Under the pieces are notes generated by a model, which was not told where the DNA came from, made no database searches, and saw only the letters and a program-made list of their open reading frames with translations. Below, piece after piece: positions 12,994 to 16,920 of a stretch of DNA of 16,920 nucleotides (position 1 is the stretch's first letter; each line of letters opens with the position of its first letter). A program made the translations under genes and the position numbers. The stretch is taken from the NCBI GenBank assembly GCA_937907455.1, contig CALESQ010000126.1, positions 1-16,920 on the forward strand. The letters are read 5' to 3'. The DNA is from an uncultured Caldilineales bacterium. Its GTDB lineage: Bacteria > Chloroflexota > Anaerolineae > JAAEKA01.

Positions 12994-13959
12994 ATGACCC
13001 AGACAACCCCAGCGACGTGCGTTCTTGGCCCAGGCAAAACTGGCCTGACGATTGGCCTCCGCGTGCTGAACCTGGACGGCACAGAGTACGCTGCATATAG
13101 CGCGACAGGCGTAACCGAAACGTCAATCGCTGGCACGTATCGCAAGGCTGGCGGAGTGGTCGCGCCGTTGGCTGGTGGGTACATCGTTTGGGGTACGGCG
13201 CTGGTGGACTATGCCGAGGCGACGGTGGAGAGTGCTGATGTTAATGTGACAATGCACGCGGGAGTGGCCGTGGCTGCGGCGGACGCGAATGGCAACGTGT
13301 CGGCAAACATCAGAGCAGTAAATAGCAGTCTAGCGGCGGCAGACGGTCTGTCTGCGTTGAGTGTATGGTATGATGCTGAAACTTACGTGGCCGTTTCGCG
13401 CCAGGAAGTCCGCGACGCGATGATGCTGGCACCGACTGCGGGTGTGCCGGCGGCGGATGGGAGTGTGGACGCGCTGCTGGGGGATGGGCTGGAGGCGCTA
13501 AAGGCGTCGTTGCTGGCGGGGCTGAGCGGGGCGTCGGTGACGGTGGTGTCGGCGGTGAGCGGCGGGACGGTGACGGTACACGCCGCGGATACATGGCGGT
13601 TTACGGTGGCGTCGGAGGCGTTGGAGGCGCTGGGGCTGGCGGACTATGAAGTGCTGGGGCTGGTGGTGAAACGGGACGCGCGGCAGACGGACAACCAGGC
13701 GCTGCTGTATGTGCGGTCGGATACGGGGCTGGTGCGGATGGACGGTGCGGCGCCGGTGAGTGCGGGGAATGGGACGCTGACGAAGGCGGCCACGTCGTTT
13801 ACGGCGGTTGTCCACGTGGCTGAGACGCAGGGCCTAGTGCCGGGCGTGTACACGTGGTGGCTGAAGGGGCTGGACACGACGCCGGCGCCGGATGAGGCTG
13901 TGACGCTGGCGACGGGTGAGTTTGTGGTTTTGGCGGCGGGGTTGCAGGCGGTTGTGTAG
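12994..13959 (+). CDS. Tail/baseplate-like structural protein
   Basis: A 321-residue protein. ATG 12994 is chosen because a GAGGTGAG ribosome-binding site lies upstream. It is beta-rich throughout: the N-terminal part (LGPGKTGLTIGLRVLNLDG, AGTYRKAGGVVAPLAGGYIV) and the C-terminal part (TWRFTVASEALEALG, VVKRDARQTDNQALLYV, LVPGVYTWWLKGLDTT) look like two Ig-like/BppU-like phage domains. The PG-Y near the end is a frequent element of such domains. It probably belongs to the tail tip, baseplate or fibre. No catalytic motif is visible. Confidence 0.55.
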   Translation: MTQTTPATCVLGPGKTGLTIGLRVLNLDGTEYAAYSATGVTETSIAGTYRKAGGVVAPLAGGYIVWGTALVDYAEATVESADVNVTMHAGVAVAAADANGNVSANIRAVNSSLAAADGLSALSVWYDAETYVAVSRQEVRDAMMLAPTAGVPAADGSVDALLGDGLEALKASLLAGLSGASVTVVSAVSGGTVTVHAADTWRFTVASEALEALGLADYEVLGLVVKRDARQTDNQALLYVRSDTGLVRMDGAAPVSAGNGTLTKAATSFTAVVHVAETQGLVPGVYTWWLKGLDTTPAPDEAVTLATGEFVVLAAGLQAVV

Positions 13960-13968
13960 CAGAGAGTT

Positions 13969-14001
13969 GGACGGATTGGACGGGATCGGACGAATTGGAC
14001 G
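13969..14001. repeat. Short degenerate tandem repeat of GGACG(G)ATT
   Basis: GGACG occurs at 13969, 13978, 13988 and 13997 with 9-10 bp spacing, in a 60-bp gap between the tail-like gene and the small membrane-protein gene. Function unknown; simple-sequence expansion or a protein-binding array are both possible. Confidence 0.6.
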
Positions 14002-14020
14002 GTGAGAGTAGGAGGTTTGC

Positions 14021-14179
14021 GTGCGAACGTTGGATTTGGCGGATTGGATGGTGATTGTGGGCCTGGCGCTGCTGGGCGCTGGGCTGGGCGGGTATGACTG
14101 GCGGCTGGCGTTGGTGGTGCTGGGCGGGCTGGTGTTGGTGTTTGGGCTGGTGGTGGGATGGCGACGGAGAGGGGAGTGA
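14021..14179 (+). CDS. Small two-helix membrane protein (52 aa)
   Basis: GTG start at 14021, 5 nt after AGGAGG. Residues about 9-25 (WMVIVGLALLGAGLGGY) and 29-46 (LALVVLGGLVLVFGLVVG) are membrane helices, and the tail WRRRGE is basic, so a hairpin with its tail inside is likely. It sits directly before the portal gene, where small membrane proteins occur in some phages. Holin is an alternative; function unknown. Confidence 0.6.
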   Translation: MRTLDLADWMVIVGLALLGAGLGGYDWRLALVVLGGLVLVFGLVVGWRRRGE

Positions 14180-14181
14180 CT

Positions 14182-14229
14182 GGTTAATTGGTGAATTGGT
14201 GAATTGGTGAATGGTTAATTGGGAAATTA
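14182..14229. repeat. AT-rich 8-bp tandem repeat before the portal gene
   Basis: GGTTAATT / GGTGAATT type units repeat in near-perfect 8-bp period (about five to six units) within the 59-bp gap, an AT-rich island in very GC-rich DNA. It ends at the portal ribosome-binding site. It could carry a promoter or simply be an unstable simple repeat. Confidence 0.75.
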
Positions 14230-14238
14230 GGAGTGGTC

Positions 14239-16245
14239 ATGGGATTTGTGACGCGGTTGCTGCATGGCAGGTCTGATAATCAGCGCGGCGCGGGGCTGGG
14301 CGAGGCGGCGGCGTGGCTGCACGAGGCGATGCTGGGGCCGGAGAGCGCGACGGGGGTGCATGTGTCGCCGGAGAGCGCGCTGCGCTATACGGCGGTGCTG
14401 ACGTGCGTGCGGGTGCTGGCGGAGGGGGTGGCGAGTTTGCCCTGCCTGCTGTATGAGCGGTTCGAGGAGCATGGCCGGGAGGGCAAACGGCGCGCGCCGC
14501 AGCATGCGGTGTATCGGCTGCTGCACGATGCACCGAACCCGCACATGACGGCGCTGGAGCTGTTCGAGGTGGGGATGGCGCACTGTCTGCTGTGGGGCAA
14601 CGCGTATTTCGAGATCGAGTGGAGCCAGGGCGGGCAGGCGCTGGCGCTGTGGCCGCTGGCGCCGTGGCGGGTGACGGCGGGGATGACGCGGCGGGCGAAA
14701 ACGTATCGGCTGGAGCTGGACGGCGAGGCCGGGCGGGTGCTGAGCGACTATCAGGTGCTGCATGTGCCGGGGTTTGGCTATGACGGCGTGCGGGGCCGGA
14801 GCATGATCAGCCTGGCGCGGGAGGCGATTGGGCTGGGGCTGGCGGCGGAGCGGTACGGGGCGAGCGTGTTTGGCAACGGCGCGGTGCCGGGGGGGGTGCT
14901 GGAGCATCCGGGCGCGCTGAGCGATGCGGCCTACAGCCGGCTGCAGGAGAGCTGGGCCACGCGGCACGAGGGGCTGAGCCAGGCACACCGGCTGGCGATC
15001 CTGGAGGAGGGCCTGAAATACAACAAGATCGGGATCCCGCCGGAGGATGCGCAGTTCCTGGAGACCCGGCGGTTCCAGCGGACGGAGATCGCGGCGGTGT
15101 TCCGGGTGCCTCCGCACATGATCGGCGACCTGGAGCGGGCGACGTTCAGCAACATCGAGCAGCAGAGCACGGAGTATCTGACCAACACGCTGGCGCCGTG
15201 GCTGCGGAGGTGGGAGCAGCGGATCAATCGCAGCCTGCTGGTGAGCGAGAGCGAGCGCCGGCGCTATTTTGCGGAGTTCCTGGTGGACGCGCTGCTGCGG
15301 GGCGACACCGTGACGCGCTACACGGCCTATGCGACGGGCCGGCAGTGGGGGTGGCTGTCGGTCAACGATATCCGGGCGCGGGAGAACATGAACCCGGTGG
15401 CCGGGGGCGACGAGTATCTGGCGCCGTTGAACATGCAGCAGATCGGCGACGAGGCCGCGGGGGAGGAGGCTCCAGCGGAGCGGCAGGCGGATCGGGTACA
15501 GCGGCGAGCGGTGGATCACCGGGCGGCGGCGGTGCGGCTGGTGGAGGCCAACCGGCCGGCGTTGCAGGACGCGGCGCAGCGGATTTTGAACCGGGAGGCC
15601 AACGACGTGAGCAACGCGGCGCGGCGGCTGTTGCCGCGGTCGGTGGCGGAGTTTCGCGGGTGGCTGGAGCCGTATTTGACGGAGGATCGGGAGCAGGTGG
15701 TGCGGCAACTGTGGCCGGCGGTGCGCGCCCTGGGGGTGATGGCGGGGGATGCGGCGGCCAGCGCGGGCGCGGATGCGGGCTACGACGGGCGGATGGAGGA
15801 CGCGGCGCTGGAGGCGTTTCTGCGGGGTGTGACGGCAGGGCGGGCCACGGGCTGGGTGGAGAAACTGCGGATCGGGCTGGATGGCGTGCTGGAGACGGCG
15901 CCGGAGGAGGAGCGCGCGGAGGCTGTGACGCGTGCGATGCAGGAGCGGCGAGAGACGGAGGCCGAACCGTGGGCGCGGGACATCAGCACGGGGGTGATGT
16001 ACGCGGCGGCGGTGGCGGTGTGGAGCGCGCTGGGGGTGCTGTATCTGCGCTGGCGGGCGAGCGGCGCGGAGACGTGCCCGTATTGTCGGGAGCTGGACGG
16101 CCGGGTGGTGGGGGTGCAGGAGTATTTTGTGCCGCTGGGCGGCGAGGTGGCGCCGGCGGGAGAGGCTCCGCTGCGGCCACACCGAAACACGCGACACCCT
16201 CCGCTGCACGCGGGGTGTGACTGTGCGGTGGAGATCGGAGGATAA
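14239..16245 (+). CDS. Portal protein fused to a Mu F / SPP1 gp7-like head-morphogenesis domain
   Basis: A 668-residue protein. ATG 14239 is preferred because AGGAG lies 5 nt before it. The N-terminal 400 residues are an HK97-type portal: SALRYTAVLTCVRVLAEGVA, LLWGNAYFEIEW, PWRVTAGMTRRAKTY, ATFSNIEQQSTEYL and the NPVAGGDEYL-type end. The portal forms the dodecameric DNA gate. Residues about 480-668 are helical and end in TCPYCRELDGRVVG (612 onward), then RHPPLHAGCDC with H653, H657, C660 and C662, the hallmark C-terminus of Mu F/SPP1 gp7 minor head proteins. These are normally separate adjacent genes, so this is a fusion. Its TAA lies inside the protease ribosome-binding site. Confidence 0.9.
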   Translation: MGFVTRLLHGRSDNQRGAGLGEAAAWLHEAMLGPESATGVHVSPESALRYTAVLTCVRVLAEGVASLPCLLYERFEEHGREGKRRAPQHAVYRLLHDAPNPHMTALELFEVGMAHCLLWGNAYFEIEWSQGGQALALWPLAPWRVTAGMTRRAKTYRLELDGEAGRVLSDYQVLHVPGFGYDGVRGRSMISLAREAIGLGLAAERYGASVFGNGAVPGGVLEHPGALSDAAYSRLQESWATRHEGLSQAHRLAILEEGLKYNKIGIPPEDAQFLETRRFQRTEIAAVFRVPPHMIGDLERATFSNIEQQSTEYLTNTLAPWLRRWEQRINRSLLVSESERRRYFAEFLVDALLRGDTVTRYTAYATGRQWGWLSVNDIRARENMNPVAGGDEYLAPLNMQQIGDEAAGEEAPAERQADRVQRRAVDHRAAAVRLVEANRPALQDAAQRILNREANDVSNAARRLLPRSVAEFRGWLEPYLTEDREQVVRQLWPAVRALGVMAGDAAASAGADAGYDGRMEDAALEAFLRGVTAGRATGWVEKLRIGLDGVLETAPEEERAEAVTRAMQERRETEAEPWARDISTGVMYAAAVAVWSALGVLYLRWRASGAETCPYCRELDGRVVGVQEYFVPLGGEVAPAGEAPLRPHRNTRHPPLHAGCDCAVEIGG

Positions 16246-16249
16246 TGAG

Positions 16250-16849
16250 ATGGAGATCGAGAGACGGATCGGGGCAGGCGTGGAGGTGCGCGAGGCGGGC
16301 GACGGCCAGGCGGTGATCACCGGCTATGCGGCGCTGTACAACGTGCTGAGCGACGATCTGGGCGGGTTCCGGGAGCGGATCATGCCGGGGGCGTTTGCGG
16401 AGCGGCTGGAGGACGATGTACGCGCGCTGTGGCAGCACGACCCGCTGTATGTGCTGGGTCGGACGCGGTCGGGGACGCTGCGGCTGAGCGAGGACGAGAC
16501 CGGGCTGCGGTTCGAGGTGAGCGTGCCGGACGCTCAGTGGGCGCGGGATGCGCTGAGCAGCATCCGGCGGGGCGATGTGAGCCAGTGCTCGTTTGCGTTT
16601 ACGGTGCTGGGCGACCAGTGGGCCAGCGAGGACGGGCAGGTTGTGAGATCAGTCAGCCGGTTCGAGCGGCTGTTTGATGTGTCGCCGGTGACGTTTGCGG
16701 CGTACCAGGCTACGTCGGTGAGTGTGCAACAACGAGCGCAGGCCCTGCGGGCGCGGGGCGGCGAGGCTGAGGAGATCGTGCGGGCGCGCGAGGCTCTGAG
16801 GCTGCGGGTGGATGTGCGGAGGGGGATGCTTCGGCGGCCCTCAGCATGA
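16250..16849 (+). CDS. HK97-family prohead protease with repeat-encoded C-terminus
   Basis: A 199-residue protein. ATG 16250 has GGAGGA (16237-16242) upstream. Family pattern is clear: GYAALYNVLS, ERIMPGAFAERL, ALWQHDPLYVLGR (H63, catalytic), LRFEVSVPDAQWARD, GDVSQCSFAFTV (S114, nucleophile), RFERLFDVSPVTFAAYQAT. It processes the scaffold domain of the capsid protein. The last nine residues (RGMLRRPSA) are encoded by the first copy of a 35-bp tandem repeat, so the original stop region has been replaced or the end shortened. The catalytic core is intact. The capsid gene would be expected downstream, outside the window. Confidence 0.92.
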   Translation: MEIERRIGAGVEVREAGDGQAVITGYAALYNVLSDDLGGFRERIMPGAFAERLEDDVRALWQHDPLYVLGRTRSGTLRLSEDETGLRFEVSVPDAQWARDALSSIRRGDVSQCSFAFTVLGDQWASEDGQVVRSVSRFERLFDVSPVTFAAYQATSVSVQQRAQALRARGGEAEEIVRAREALRLRVDVRRGMLRRPSA

Positions 16850-16920
16850 CAGGATGGGGGATGCTTCGGCGGCCCTCAGCATGACAGGATGGGGGATGCT
16901 TCGGCGGCCCTCAGCATGAC
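16821..16920. repeat. 35-bp tandem direct repeats, cut by the window end
   Basis: The unit, starting GGGGGATGCTTCGGCGG, occurs at 16821, 16856 and 16891 with exact 35-bp period; two full copies and 30 bp of a third are visible and identical. Each unit contains ATGCT/AGCAT arms, so it could form a small hairpin. There are no spacers, so it is not CRISPR. The first copy overlaps the protease stop. The array probably continues beyond the window. Confidence 0.95.

Noticed and set aside
14227..16320. Very long open frame on the minus strand opposite portal
   Set aside because: Arg/His/Pro-rich low-complexity translation typical of antisense to GC-rich genes; the plus strand encodes a clear portal.
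16821..16920. CRISPR array
   Set aside because: The repeats are head-to-tail without spacers and no cas gene is present.

Overview
This 16.9 kb GC-rich window looks like the genome of a temperate tailed phage or phage-plasmid with HK97-type head genes. The packaging and head genes are clear: P27-type small terminase, large terminase, portal and prohead protease. I see no ribosomal or metabolic host genes. The host is probably a high-GC bacterium. Chloroflexota is a guess from overall gene style and the AT-rich and 35-bp short repeats, and no marker gene proves it.

Left arm (1-4915, minus strand): one long leftward gene series. It starts with a ParB-like DNA-binding protein (4915) and runs through small ORFs (a membrane peptide, two zinc-finger-like proteins, a coiled-coil protein, a secreted Cys-rich peptide) to a protein with a DnaA-N-like domain. 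A 60-aa protein, a membrane protein with proline-rich repeats and a truncated gene follow. Most neighbours overlap by ATGA or TGATG, so they are probably translationally coupled. The region from 430 to 935 holds most of the regulatory structure: a minus-strand terminator, a possible plus-strand small RNA, and a perfect 39-bp palindrome.

Middle (4915-6740): a divergent control region, a tyrosine recombinase (5094-6029), and a tRNA-like T-arm just after it that could be part of attP. A leftward ribbon-helix-helix repressor with a consensus promoter follows, then a small gene behind two tandem sigma70-type promoters and a strong terminator.

Right arm (6742-16920, plus strand): holin-like protein, HNH endonuclease, small terminase, ParB-methyltransferase fusion, large terminase, then a membrane-anchored CHAT (caspase-like) protein. 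Next come a mosaic fibre-like protein, two small proteins, a tail/baseplate-like protein, a small membrane protein, a portal fused to a Mu F/SPP1 gp7-like domain, and the prohead protease. Its 3' end runs into 35-bp tandem repeats that continue to the window edge. Putting CHAT and fibre-like genes between TerL and portal is unusual.

The putative attP lies next to int with phage-like genes on both sides, and the left arm carries replication/partition-like proteins. I infer that the sequence is a circular or unintegrated form, or a phage-plasmid, rather than one end of a simple prophage. The most interesting element is the CHAT protein, which sits in the late operon through ATGA overlaps with TerL and the fibre-like gene.
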